From contig NC_134842.1 in NCBI RefSeq assembly GCF_965363235.1, positions 4,863,112 through 4,927,111 on the forward strand: a DNA stretch of 64,000 nt. The letters run 5' to 3'. Source of the DNA: Mytilus galloprovincialis. Its lineage: Eukaryota > Mollusca > Bivalvia > Mytilida > Mytilidae. The notes beneath the pieces were generated by a model. That model was given only the letters and a program-made list of their open reading frames with translations, was not told the origin of the DNA and searched no databases. Both the position numbers and the translations under genes were made by a program. The first letter of the stretch is position 1. Each line of letters begins with the position of its first letter. Shown here piece after piece: positions 31,101 to 43,100 of this stretch.

Positions 31101-34100
31101 CGATTCAATATCATCTGTTAGACATTTTTTGGTTAATACTACAATTGTATGGTTTTTCTACAAGAGATATATTATACTGATAATTATTTTTAGCAGTAAT
31201 TATGTAAATTTCAGTTGTAATGACAAGAATTCATGAGCTATGCCTCGGGCTTTCTTGAAAAATATCAATGACAATGTAAACAGGAACAAAACATTGACAT
31301 GAATGATGCTCTCCACCTATGTTATAGTTATTTAGGTATGTGTGTTGCACAAGTCTTTCACAAGTTTCAAAAAAGCTAATGTTATAAAACTTTTTTCAGG
31401 GCACATACCCACTTTATAGAGACTTGTCTACTGCCATGCATTCCCATCCTATTTTCAAGAACCATTTGTAAGCAAGAGACTGAATGGTTTACAAAATTAA
31501 AAATCAGGACGGTGTCCCGTTAAACCAAAAGAACTAAACTGGATGAATATTGTAGGAGAAATCTAGAGGAAAGTTTTGATTTGTGAAATTGGTTTTCCTG
31601 AACAGATGTACATTCATCCTGCAGGAAAGATTTATAACAGTTACTGTCCACCACCAACTGACGAGCTAATGTTGAGCTTCACAGATGGAATTACTTAAAC
31701 ACCATAAATGCCTATGTTTTCAGCACAGATTTCACAAATCATGACACAGCTGTGCATTTTTATGCCCCACCTACGATAGTAGGGGGACATTATGTTTTCT
31801 GGTCTGTGCGTCCGTTCGTCCGTCCGTCTGTCCCTCTTCAGGTTAAAGTTTTTGGTCAAGGTAGTTTTTGATGAAGTTGAAGTCCAATCGACTTCAAACT
31901 TGGTACACATGTTCCCTATGATATGATCTTTTTAATTTTAATGCCAAATTAGAGTTTTTACCCCAATGTCACGGTCCACTGAACATGGAAAATGATAGTG
32001 CGAGTGGGGCATTCGTGTACTGGGGACACATTCTTGTTTATACCTGTTAAGAGTCGAAAACTAAATATTATTTTTTATATAAATAAGCATATATTGTGTC
32101 ATTTTAGAACTTATATTTTTCCAAAGGATGCATGATGAAAGTAGTGAAATTCATTTTGCTTTGATATATAGATTTGAATTACAATTGTTCATGTTATTGT
32201 AATGCATATAAAAATAAGGAGATGTGGCACAATGTAAATATGATATTCTGTGAGTTTATCAAACTAAAGGGGATAAGAAATGGGTATAAGCAGTAACAGG
32301 ACTGTACTACTGTACAATCTCCAACAATGAGAAAAACTCATACTGTAAAGAGAATTTCATATTTACAAGTAAGTTTTGTTTTTGCATTGAATAATTTTCT
32401 TCTATTGTCTTAAAATCAAATATGGGAAGTGGTTAAAATGCTAATGAGACAGCTTTTATGGCCACCAGATGTCATTGTTACCTTGATTAAAAACTCCTTT
32501 TTAGCTCACCTGACCTGACTCATAACTTGGTTTTATCGTCCATAAACTTTTACAAAAAATCTTATCTGAAACTACTGTGCCAAATTTAACCAAACCTAGC
32601 CAAAATCATCATTGCGGTATCTAATATAAAAAATGTGTGGTTAGACCCGGTCAACCAACCGAGATGGCCACTATGGCCAAAAATAGAACATACAGGTAAA
32701 ATGTAGATTTTGGCTTATAACTCTGAAACCAAAGCATTTAGAGCAAATCTGACATAGGGTGAAATTGTCTCCTCAGTGAAGATCTATCTGCCCAGGAATT
32801 TTCAGACAAATCTGACAACCTGTTGATGGATTGCTGCCCCCAAATTAGTAATTTGAAGGAAATTTTGCAGAGTTTGGTTATTATCTTAAATATTATTATA
32901 GATAGAGATAAACTGTAAACAGCAATAATGTTCTGCAAAGTAAGATCTACAAATAAGTCAATATGACCAAAATTTTAAGTTGACCCCTTAAAGAGTTATT
33001 GCCCTTTATAGTCAATTTTTAACAATTTTCATAAATTTTTGTATTTTTTGTTAATTTTTTAAAAATATTTTCAACTGTAAATACTGGGCCATGTTTATTA
33101 TAGATAGAGATAATTGTAGCACCAAGAATGTTCAGTAAAGAAAGATCTACAAACACATCCCCATCATCAAAAACACAATTTTGTCATTTTATATGTGTCC
33201 GTTGTTTAATATGCACATAGACCGTCCAAGGTGAGCGACACAGGCTCTTGAGAGTCTCTAGGTCATTAATACAGGTAGATAACTTTATCATGTTTATACT
33301 GAAAAATAATTTTGCTTGGAGGGAGAATTTTAAAAAAGTTCTGTCTTCAAAAGAGTTGACATGTTACTATGTACATTAACCATTATGTTACTTGATGTTC
33401 TAGCAATACACACAGAACGGAGACTAGTCAATCTTTGTGAATTATTTTTCATAGGATAGGAGTAATTGAATATGTGTATATAATCAATACCGGTAATTAA
33501 AAATAGTTTTATTGACATTAAAAAGGAAAAGTTCTTATGTCTTAAAAATGCATTTCATGGCGAGGTACAGAAAATATACTGTAAACAGTAGACTATAGAT
33601 ATAGGTGAACTAGGTACAAGAGAACTCTAAATCTTAAATACTACAAACCACCTCTGTTCTATGGAAGATAATGATATAACTGGACTAGAAATACACACAA
33701 CCTGTAATTAACTGCCTTTACAGCGCTTTCGCGCTTTGATTATATTCATCATTTGACACTATTGCACAGGAGTTATGAATCCATGTTTTACATCGGTCAC
33801 ATTCGATTGCTGGGTCACAGTTATGTATGTTGCCAGAGCAAATTCCGCATGGTGCAACGCAGTTTTGGCAGAACCATTGATCATTTGTGTTCTGTAATTT
33901 AGTGTACGTTGTGTTGTCAACCGATGTACAACTCGTACCACTAAAAAAAACCTCGTACCAATGCAAACTCGTACCACTGCTAACTCGAACCAACTTATTT
34001 AAATGCATTTAAATGGTGTTAAATGATGAATATATACTTTACTTTCACTCAATACCTCTCGAGTCTGTAAAATATATATAATTTGAAAGTACAATGACCA

Positions 34101-37100
34101 ATTTGTAGCTAATTTTCCTTGTCTATTGGTCCTGGATAGAAAATACTTGAGACTGTTTTAATTACTTATATTTGTAATATTATTAAAGTTTCACCCCAAG
34201 AAAATATTTATTTTTCATGAATAAATCTTAGCAGTTAAAACGGTTAATCAAAATGATTTCCAAAATGAAATTCTTACTGTCTATAAATAACAATAAAATG
34301 TAACTGTTTCCTGTTAAGGGGTTTCCCGAATTTTCCCGTCAAAAAGCACATGGCTTTCAACAAAATTGTAAACATAGCATTCGATTTGTGATCATGGATT
34401 ACAGCTTTAATTGATTTAATTTGGATATAGATATTCAACTTAATTAAGGTACAGTTAAAGCAATGTTTTTTTTACTTTCTTCTGGATTAAAACTAGTTTG
34501 AAAGATCAGTTTAAAAAATAAAGCTTATAAAAACATTCATATTTTTATCTAAGCTTTCCTTAAAATCACGGATTTGTATGGTAAAATCCTTGTTAAAATC
34601 CAGTATAAAATTCAAGTAATTCAACTTTATTTTTATTAAACTTTCATGTTTTTTAATATATTTTTAATGGTACAACTTCCCAGTGGTACAAGTTTACGTT
34701 GGTACGAGTTAACTTTTTTGGTATGAGTTAACGTGGTACGATTTTTCCATGGTACGAGTTAACTTGCTTCCGTTTATCATGACTGACACCGCTGACCAGG
34801 GACTAATAGAAAGTCCCTGCTGACATTAAATAATAATTTGTATAATACAAATCCTTGCTGACATAATTGAATCATGTATCATTTGTATGACATATCATTA
34901 AATTTTATATCATCCTACAGTTGTCCATGTTGTCTTTGTCTGTTGGTTGGTGGCTTCAGAACCCAGGTATGTTTGCCCAAAATCATGTTTGCTCCTTTCA
35001 CTTTTGCACCTGAAACATCTTGCACTCTTTTATAAAGGTTTTGCGCTGAACATGTTGAAGAAAATTTTACTCATGCTTTAGACCACTGTAAGTTCAGAAA
35101 TGTTTTATAATTGTGAGAAATGCGACAGGGTTATCATGGTATAATGGCAATAAGGCCTAAAAAAATATGTGTCTGTTTACGTTACCATGGTTAATTGACC
35201 GACCCAAAGTCATTTTATTTCTGTTGTTAAGTGAAAAATATACTGAAATAGTGTCAAAAGTGAAGTTAGTGTGGCCAATAATATAAATCAATTGCCTGAT
35301 ACATCCCAATGTTCAAAATCGTGAATATGATAGCTGTTTTAAATTAATTCGCAACTCATGTGATGAAATAACCACTTTGCCGCTCTTTTTTTCCAACCAA
35401 TAACAAAGGGAAATAATTCAATCATTCAAAATACAGATATACTCAGCCCATGATCAACTCGGGCCAATATATATATTTTTTTTGGCCTAATTTAAACTTG
35501 CATTCTTTTAATTTTTATTAAATGAATGAAACTGGATTTTTCTCAATATCAGAAAAATGTTCTAAATCTTTACTTAGGCACTGGCCTCCCTAACAACGAC
35601 AGGTTAGCTACTGTTATTGAATGTATTGACACACTGAAATTTAGTTCCCTATGGTTCTCATGTATGTGCACAATACACATCAAAACTGAAAAAAGGGTAT
35701 ATTATTGGAGCAGTTCATTCAAGAATGTATGTCATTAAGGTGTGCTTTTTTTTTTAAAACAGTTTGAATAGGTAATTGGGTATTGATTCAATACTAGTAT
35801 GATTGACAACTGTCATTATCACTTAACAATTAGAGACAATGTAGACCTTTAATTACAATGCCCCACACCTAAACTGTCAATCAAATTGACCACATTACAT
35901 ATCAACTTCAGTCTTACATTATTATACAGAACCCTGCAATATACATCAACAATATGTAGATCTTAATATACAAATATTTGACCTCATAATTGAATACACA
36001 AATGTATATATCATGTATATTAGATGTGTGATATATATAAGGATGATAGATTTATTTATTGCCTATTACTTTTGATCTACATTACATAAAGTGATTCTGA
36101 AAATTATATCTGAAAGATAAATAAATGATTAATGGATTAACAATATCTTTTAAAAAATATGAAAGATGAATATAAATATGAATATATAAAAGGTATTCAA
36201 GTAAGTAGATAGATCTAGGAAGATGTGGTGTGAGTGCCAATGAGACAACCCTCCATCCAAATAACAATTTAAAAAAAGTAAACCATGATATAGGTCAATG
36301 TACAGCCTTCAACACCTTGGCTTATATTTTACTTGATAAATTTCCAATAATCATCTGTAATTAATGAACAACTTAGATTAGTTTACTTTTTTTTTTTTAT
36401 CAGGAATTGGCTTGAAACAGTTTTAAAATTAAAAAAACTTTAAATCATTATGTCTATTTTAGTCTGAATTTGAATGTTTATTAGAAGTATATATATTTTT
36501 GCAATCAAGAAAAATCAATATTTCAATAAAATAAGTTTTTTTAATTTGTTTATGTTGAAAAAGTACATTTTCAATGCCTTGTGTTGAAAAATACTTTAAA
36601 AATTGATCAAAAGGCACTCTACAACTTTTAATCTTCAATGTCATATAACCTCTTTTACAACTTACAAAATGCCCCAAAAGAACATTTTTAGATTTTTGTT
36701 GTTGACACTTTAAAGTTCTTCGCTGTTGGTCTAGACTTTATGTCTTACAAGGATAGTTGATAACATTTACAAGAAGAATTTTTGATTTGCAATTTTTTGT
36801 TTTTTTGAAACATGTTCAGAACAGGCAACATTATTTGGATAAGATATAAACTACAGTTTAAATAAATTTGTGCAAATTAAGAGACCGATATTATTTAATT
36901 TGAGCTCATTTTATCCTCATACTGGAAAAGCAAGTTTCCTTCTAAAGACCTGCTGTAAATGCATTTTTTTTCAATAGGGCTTTATTAATGTTCATTCCCC
37001 CCCACCATACCTTAATATGAAATATTCCAACTACTCTCCTAATCTTTCCATGAGTGACATCCATCACTTTAATTTATAAACCCGACCTAGTGGGATTATT

Positions 37101-40100
37101 GTTTTGGTCAGTTCCTCTGTTCATTCGTCCATCTGTCATTGACTGTCCGTTTGTTCTGCTTCAGGTTAAAGTCTTTGGTAGTTTTTGATGAATTTGAAGT
37201 CCAATCAACCTGTTAATTTGTACAAATGTTCCCTATGATCCAGTCTTTCTAATTTAAATGCCAAATTAGAGCTCTGAAACCAATTTAAAGGTCCACTTTG
37301 TTGTTGTTGTAATGCCTTCCTACTATAGTCTTTCATTGAAGATATTATGAAAATTATATGGTCTATCAATAACCATGATAACCTGATATATTACACACTT
37401 TTAAACAGGTAATTTCACTTTTAATCAATTGTAGAATATTATAAGACCATACCATGTACATGTACATGATCATGATGATGTTAAAAGATGATTTATAACT
37501 ATGTGTATATTTGAATACATGTACATGTAGGTACCATCTTTCTCATGTCATTTGCATGTTAAGAATATTCATATAAATTTAACATTTTATTTTGTGATTT
37601 TTTTTCCAGGGAAGCAGTTTTCAACATGTGGTGTTCTTGGTACTGGTGAAAATAAAGACTATGCAATAAATCCAGATTTTGTTAATAGAAACCCAAGGTA
37701 TGTACACAGTCATGACAGTCTGGACCTAAGGTTTTTATCAGAAATCAGACTTTTCATGCTGGTAAAAAAAAATGGGTAAACCTTTTGTTCAGTGGTTGTT
37801 GTTTGTTAAAGTGGTTCATAAGTGTCTCTTGTTTCACATTTTTGATAGGTAGACCATTGCCTTTTCTGTTTGAATTGTATTACACTAATAATTTTGGGGT
37901 TCTTTTGAGCTTGCTGTTCCGAGTTGAAAGCTGTACTTTGACTTATGACGGTTTACTTTTTACATCTTGTGACTTGGATGAAGAGTTGTCTCATTGGCAC
38001 CAAAACCACATCTTCTTATTTTTAAAAAAAGTTATCAATTACAAAGTTTATCTTTTACAAACATATTTGTTTAAATGCAGATAATACAGTAAAACCTGAG
38101 TAAACAGGACCTTGAATCCGGTTTTCTTTCCATTCCGGCCAAAAATTAAAGTCCTATTTTTTCCCTTTAAAGTCTTTGTTAAAATACCCTTTGTAAACCG
38201 GACACTGTGTATTGTGAATTCTGGTCTTATGATGCAGTGCTCTTAATTTCATTGATTTTTACCTATCAAAATTGGTTGGTCTAATTAATTTCAAATGATC
38301 GATATGCAATCAACACATATTTGTAAATACAGTATGGCGGTTCAGGATAATCAATTAGCCAGGTGTTAAACTATGAATTTACAATCTTACAGCAGTGAGC
38401 TTTATTATTAATTAAATCACTATAAACGTGTTAATTAAACTCAAAGACACACCAAATATATCTGGGATTGAACTTAGTTTATAACTTGAATAATTGTTTT
38501 CAAATCACGGAGAAAGAAATTTACATCGTGTTTGGGAAATAAAGATTTTACCACTGCATTGAGTGTGATACGATATTTATCCTCTTGAGACAGTTAAATT
38601 TTCATATTAAAAATTTAACTGTCGAGAGTTGATAAATGTCGTATTACACGAGATTTGGTGGTAGAATTTGTTTCTCTAATGATTTTCAAACAATATGCAG
38701 GCAAATGTATTCCTCCTTTCGAATGATCTGCAAAAAGATGTGTTGTTTCTATGTGACGTCACCAGGCATGGTCGCCCTTTTTTCATGCCGTCACAATAGG
38801 AAAATTCAGAGGAAAGCAAGAAATTTCGACGTCATAATCAGATTTTAACCAATGAAGAACTGAGATCGAATGAACCACACGTTGATTAAATTTTTTTATA
38901 CAATGGGTGCAGAAAGGGATAAATTGACGAAGAATTAGAGAAATCCTGGGTTCCCTGTTGTGAACACCTAAACCAACCTCTGGTCAAAACAGAAACTTGA
39001 ATAAACCGGCTCACTGTCCAAACCATTCTTTTTATAGTCCTGTAGCAGCCGGTTTATACAGGTTTCTGTTTTGACCAGAAGTGAATAACTTGTGACGTTG
39101 GTTTAGGTGTTTACAAAAAGGAACCAGAACCTGTATAATATGATATTATATGCACAAATTATAATTTTGATATCACTTTTTTTCATGCATGTCTGATTTT
39201 ATTTTTAAGGAACCTTGAGCAGATGGCATTGGCAAGGAAAAGACAGGGTTGGAAATTCCAAAGTCCAACAAGAGAATATTACAACAAGTATAGTTATAGA
39301 ATTCCTCTCAATTAATTTCCTCTACACCATAACATGCATAAGGCACAACATGCACAACAAAGTCATAAAATATGTTGGATTGACACTAATTTGTTAATGA
39401 CGGTTTCTTTAATTATTCCATAATTTCACCTTTTTCTGACAATTAGAAAAAAGTGCATGTTACCCATTTCTAACTTTTAATTTTTCATTTGTGGAAAATC
39501 ATATTATAACTTTGTGTCATTCTCTGATAATAGAAAAAGTGCCTGATGTATTCAAATAAATTAAACAAACATTTTTAAAACGCCACAGAAGAAAGTTTGA
39601 CTGCATATTGTCATTTAAAAATCTGGTGAAAAAGTATTTTATACCTGTATATCACACAATAGGCTATTTGACAATTCCCGTAATTAATCCTGTAATTAGA
39701 GATACCTAAAACAGTTGTGTCCCTTATGAGGGACATTAATTTTTATTTACAATGGAGAGCTAGCAGAAATAGCAAATCTACCTTGCGTAATGTGAGTAAT
39801 TTATAAGGTTTTCAAATCTTTTAATAACATTAATTATTTGTTTAACTAAATACTTTTGACATCAGAAAATATTTTTCGTGAAAAATTAGTTAAACCGCCG
39901 ATACATCACTTTTAATTCATCAAGCTTTCCATTTGCAAGTATGGAACCAGTCTACGATTGACAAAGGGAAGTACTTTGTTTAAAAAGTGTGTAATAACAG
40001 AATCAAATCGGTAATTGGCAAATGGACTATTGGATCGTTTGTTGTGTTTTTTATGACATTAAGATAGAACTGTGATTTCTAAGGAAAATTGAAGTAAGAA

Positions 40101-43100
40101 ACAGAAAAAAGAGAAAATAGTACTAGTACCTCAAGTAAATGTTTGGACTTTAAATCACTGAACATTTTACAGTAGTAGAAGAGATTTTTCGTTTTCAGTT
40201 CTTGTGTCCCATTGTCATGATTGTTGTCCATTGATACATGTAGTAAAAAAAAAATATCCTATGATAAATGTCTAAAACAAACGATATGCACCTTTGAAGG
40301 CTGATGTTATAGTACTAGTTATATTTGAATATTTAAATGCTTTCATATTTTCTTTCACAGATAAGATATTATGTGAATGAAGTCTATTTTTACAGATGAA
40401 ATGATCTCTTTATCTCAATCCTCATTGCTTTCAGGTTGGTGTTTGATAAAACTTCTAAGCATACCTCAGGGAAAGTGATCCATTGGACTGGTGACACAGT
40501 TGTTTCTGCCTCAACTAAAGAATGGGCCATCCGGAGACATTTATACAGGTACTTTATTCTCTTGTTATATACATAATAAACCTGTAAGCATACCTCAGGA
40601 AGAATACTCCACTTAGTTGTAGGACTCAACTTGATACTCTGATTAATATAAGATCAACAAAGTAAACACAAAGATATAAAGTTTGTCTAGTCTTTTCATT
40701 ATCTCTGTTGAATAATCTACAATTAAATAATGAAGAGTGCTTAAATCATACTTTTTCAGTGGGGAGGGGGCTATGTTTTTTATGCCCCACCTACGATAGT
40801 AGAGGGGCATTATGTTTTCTGGTCTGTGGCTCTGTTCGTTCGTTCGTCCGCAGGTTAAAGTTTTTGGTCAAGTTAGTTTTTGATGAAGCTGAAGTCCAAT
40901 CAACTAGAAACTTATGATATGATCTTTCTAATTTTAAAGCCAAATTAGACTTTTGACCCCAATTTCACGGTCAACTGAACATAGAAAATGAAAACAGAGT
41001 TTCAGGTTAAAGTTTTTGGTCAAGGTAGTTTTTGATGAAGCTGAAGTCCAATCAACTTGAAACTTAGTACACTTGCTGCTTATGATATGATCTTTCTAAT
41101 TTTAAAGCCAAATTAGACTTTTGACCCAATTTTACGGTCCATGGAACATGGAAAATGATAGTGCCAGTGGGGCATCCGTGTACTTTGGACACATTCTTGT
41201 TTTTGTCTGTGTTGATGAAGTCTGAAATGTGAGACTTGTGTGTGCTTTTTTTCAGTGCCCCCCTCAATGATGGTCTATTGATTTTGAAATTTTTGCTTAG
41301 TTTTCATATATATTAGTTTTGGGATAAGGTCAGATTTAGTGGAACTATTAGTCATGTTAGTGGTAGGTCTTGTAGAAGTATATAAGCATTGAAACATCTC
41401 AATGCCATGGAGATTATTTTACCATGACCCTCAGTCATGGTCTATTGACTTTGAAAATTTAACTTAGTTTACATATATGATTTTTGATTGGGGCATTTTA
41501 ATGAGTAGTATTAGTGGTAGGTCAGTGATATTTGTAGATATATTAGCATTAGCACGTAGTATTAGTGGTAGGTCAGTGATATTTGTAGATATATTAGCAT
41601 TAGCAGGTAGTATTAGTGGTAGGTCAGTGATATTTGTAGATATATTAGCATTAGCACGTAGTATTAGTGGTAGGTCAGTGATATTTGTAGATACATTAGC
41701 ATTAGCACGTAGTATTAGTGGTAGGTCAGTGATATTTGTAGATATATTAGCATTAGCACGTAGTATTAGTGGTAGGTCAGTGATATTTGTAGATACATTA
41801 GCATTAGCACGTAGTATTAGTGGTAGGTCAGTGATATTTGTAGATACATTAGCATTAGCACGTAGTATTAGTGGTAGTTCAGTGATATTTGTAGATACAT
41901 TAGCATTAGCACGTAGTATTAGTGGTAGGTCAGTGATATTTGTAGATACATTAGCATTAGCACGTAGTATTAGTGGTAGGTCAGTGATATTTGTAGATAC
42001 ATTAGCATTAGCACGTAGTATTAGTGGTAGGTCAGTGATATTTGTAGATACATTAGCATTAGCACGTAGTATTAGTGGTAGGTCAGTGATATTTGTAGAT
42101 ACATTAGCATTAGCACGTAGTATTAGTGGTAGGTCAGTGATATTTGTAGATACATTAGCATTAGCATGTAGTATTAGTGGTAGGTCAGTGATATTTGTAG
42201 ATACATTAGCATTAGCACGTAGTATTAGTGGTAGGTCAGTGATATTTGTAGATATATTAGCATTAGCACGTAGTATTAGTGGTAGTTCAGTGATATTTGT
42301 AGATACATTAGCATTAGCACGTAGTATTAGTGGTAGTTCAGTGATATTTGTAGATACATTAGCATTAGCACGTAGTATTAGTGGTAGTTCAGTGATATTT
42401 GTAGATACATTAGCATTAGCACGTAGTATTAGTGGTAGGTCAGTGATATTTGTAGATACATTAGCATTAGCACGTAGTATTAGTGGTAGGTCAGTGATAT
42501 TTGTAGATACATTAGCATTAGCACGTAGTATTAGTGGTAGGTCAGTGATATTTGTAGATACATTAGCATTAGCACGTAGTATTAGTGGTAGGTCAGTGAT
42601 ATTTGTAGATACATTAGCATTAGCACGTAGTATTAGTGGTAGGTCAGTGATATTTGTAGATACATTAGCATTAGCACGTAGTATTAGTGGTAGGTCAGTG
42701 ATATTTGTAGATACATTAGCATTAGCACGTAGTATTAGTGGTAGGTCAGTGATATTTGTAGATATATTAGCATTAGCACGTAGTATTAGTGGTAGGTCAG
42801 TGATATTTGTAGATATATTAGCATTAGCACGTAGTATTAGTGGTAGTTCAGTGATATTTGTAGATACATTAGCATTAGCACGTAGTATTAGTGGTAGGTC
42901 AGTGATATTTGTAGATACATTAGCATTAGCACGTAGTATTAGTGGTAGGTCAGTGATATTTGTAGATACATTAGCATTAGCACGTAGTATTAGTGGTAGG
43001 TCAGTGATATTTGTAGATACATTAGCATTAGCACGTAGTATTAGTGGTAGGTCAGTGATATTTGTAGATACATTAGCATTAGCACGTAGTATTAGTGGTA

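Larger units (their letters stand above)
29584..33739 (-). mobile_element. Helitron/Helentron-like insert (4.16 kb) carrying a THAP fragment
   Basis: It is inserted between A and T without target duplication. On the minus strand it begins TCAAAGCGCGAAAGCGCT (TC plus a GC hairpin), then GTAAAGGCAGTTAAT, and ends ...GCACTGCCTT. AAGGCAGT/ACTGCCTT form a short inverted repeat. TC at the 5' end and A^T insertion match Helitrons; the 3' end lacks CTRR, as in Helentron-type variants. No Rep/helicase ORF is visible, so it is non-autonomous. The assignment is inference; the boundaries are well supported because excision restores the LINE frame. Confidence 0.6.
25423..33928 (-). mobile_element. 5'-truncated LINE, broken by two later insertions
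   Basis: Target duplications CAACTCGT lie at 25415-25422 and 33929-33936. From 5' to 3' on the minus strand: end of one PHD finger (WFCQNC) and most of a second (CGIC, ECDRC, HNSC) at 33740-33928; the last PHD ligands (WICPLC) and the APE endonuclease at 28606-29583; the linker at 27290-27531; the reverse transcriptase at 25507-27290. The inserts at 27532-28605 and 29584-33739 account for the gaps. Excising each restores an open frame and, for the second, PHD ligand spacing like that in the LINE at 13272. Confidence 0.88.
25381..34770. mobile_element. Foldback-type element, interrupted by a LINE
   Basis: The ends are built of short direct repeats of the type (TTAA/AAA)CTCGTACCA. The left arm, 25381-25422, begins GTTATCCCGTACCA. 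The right arm, about 34660-34770, is its inverted counterpart with 'ggtacgagttaac' several times. The rest of the left arm resumes at 33929-33990 after the LINE. The inner region, 33991-34660, is AT-rich without coding. TTTATCATGA lies outside both ends (about 25367 and 34776) and might be a flanking duplication. The uninterrupted element would be about 0.9 kb. Confidence 0.75.
34771..37609. other. Rest of MRPL18 intron 1
   Basis: AT-rich intron sequence after the foldback element. It contains the possible alternative exon at 34921-34966, a truncated family A copy at 36215-36325 and a diverged family F copy at 37075-37310. The 70-codon frame at 35526-35738 is unremarkable. Confidence 0.5.

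Noticed and set aside
31480..31700. Possible coding remnant (reads as EIGFPEQMYIHPAGK in one frame)
   Set aside because: Short, interrupted by stops, and not matched to any family I recognise; it might be another captured piece in the 4.16-kb insert.
29584..33739. Kolobok or P-element identity for the 4.16-kb insert, because of the THAP fragment
   Set aside because: Kolobok would give TTAA and P elements an 8-bp duplication. The restored LINE frame fits insertion without duplication, so the THAP piece alone is not enough.
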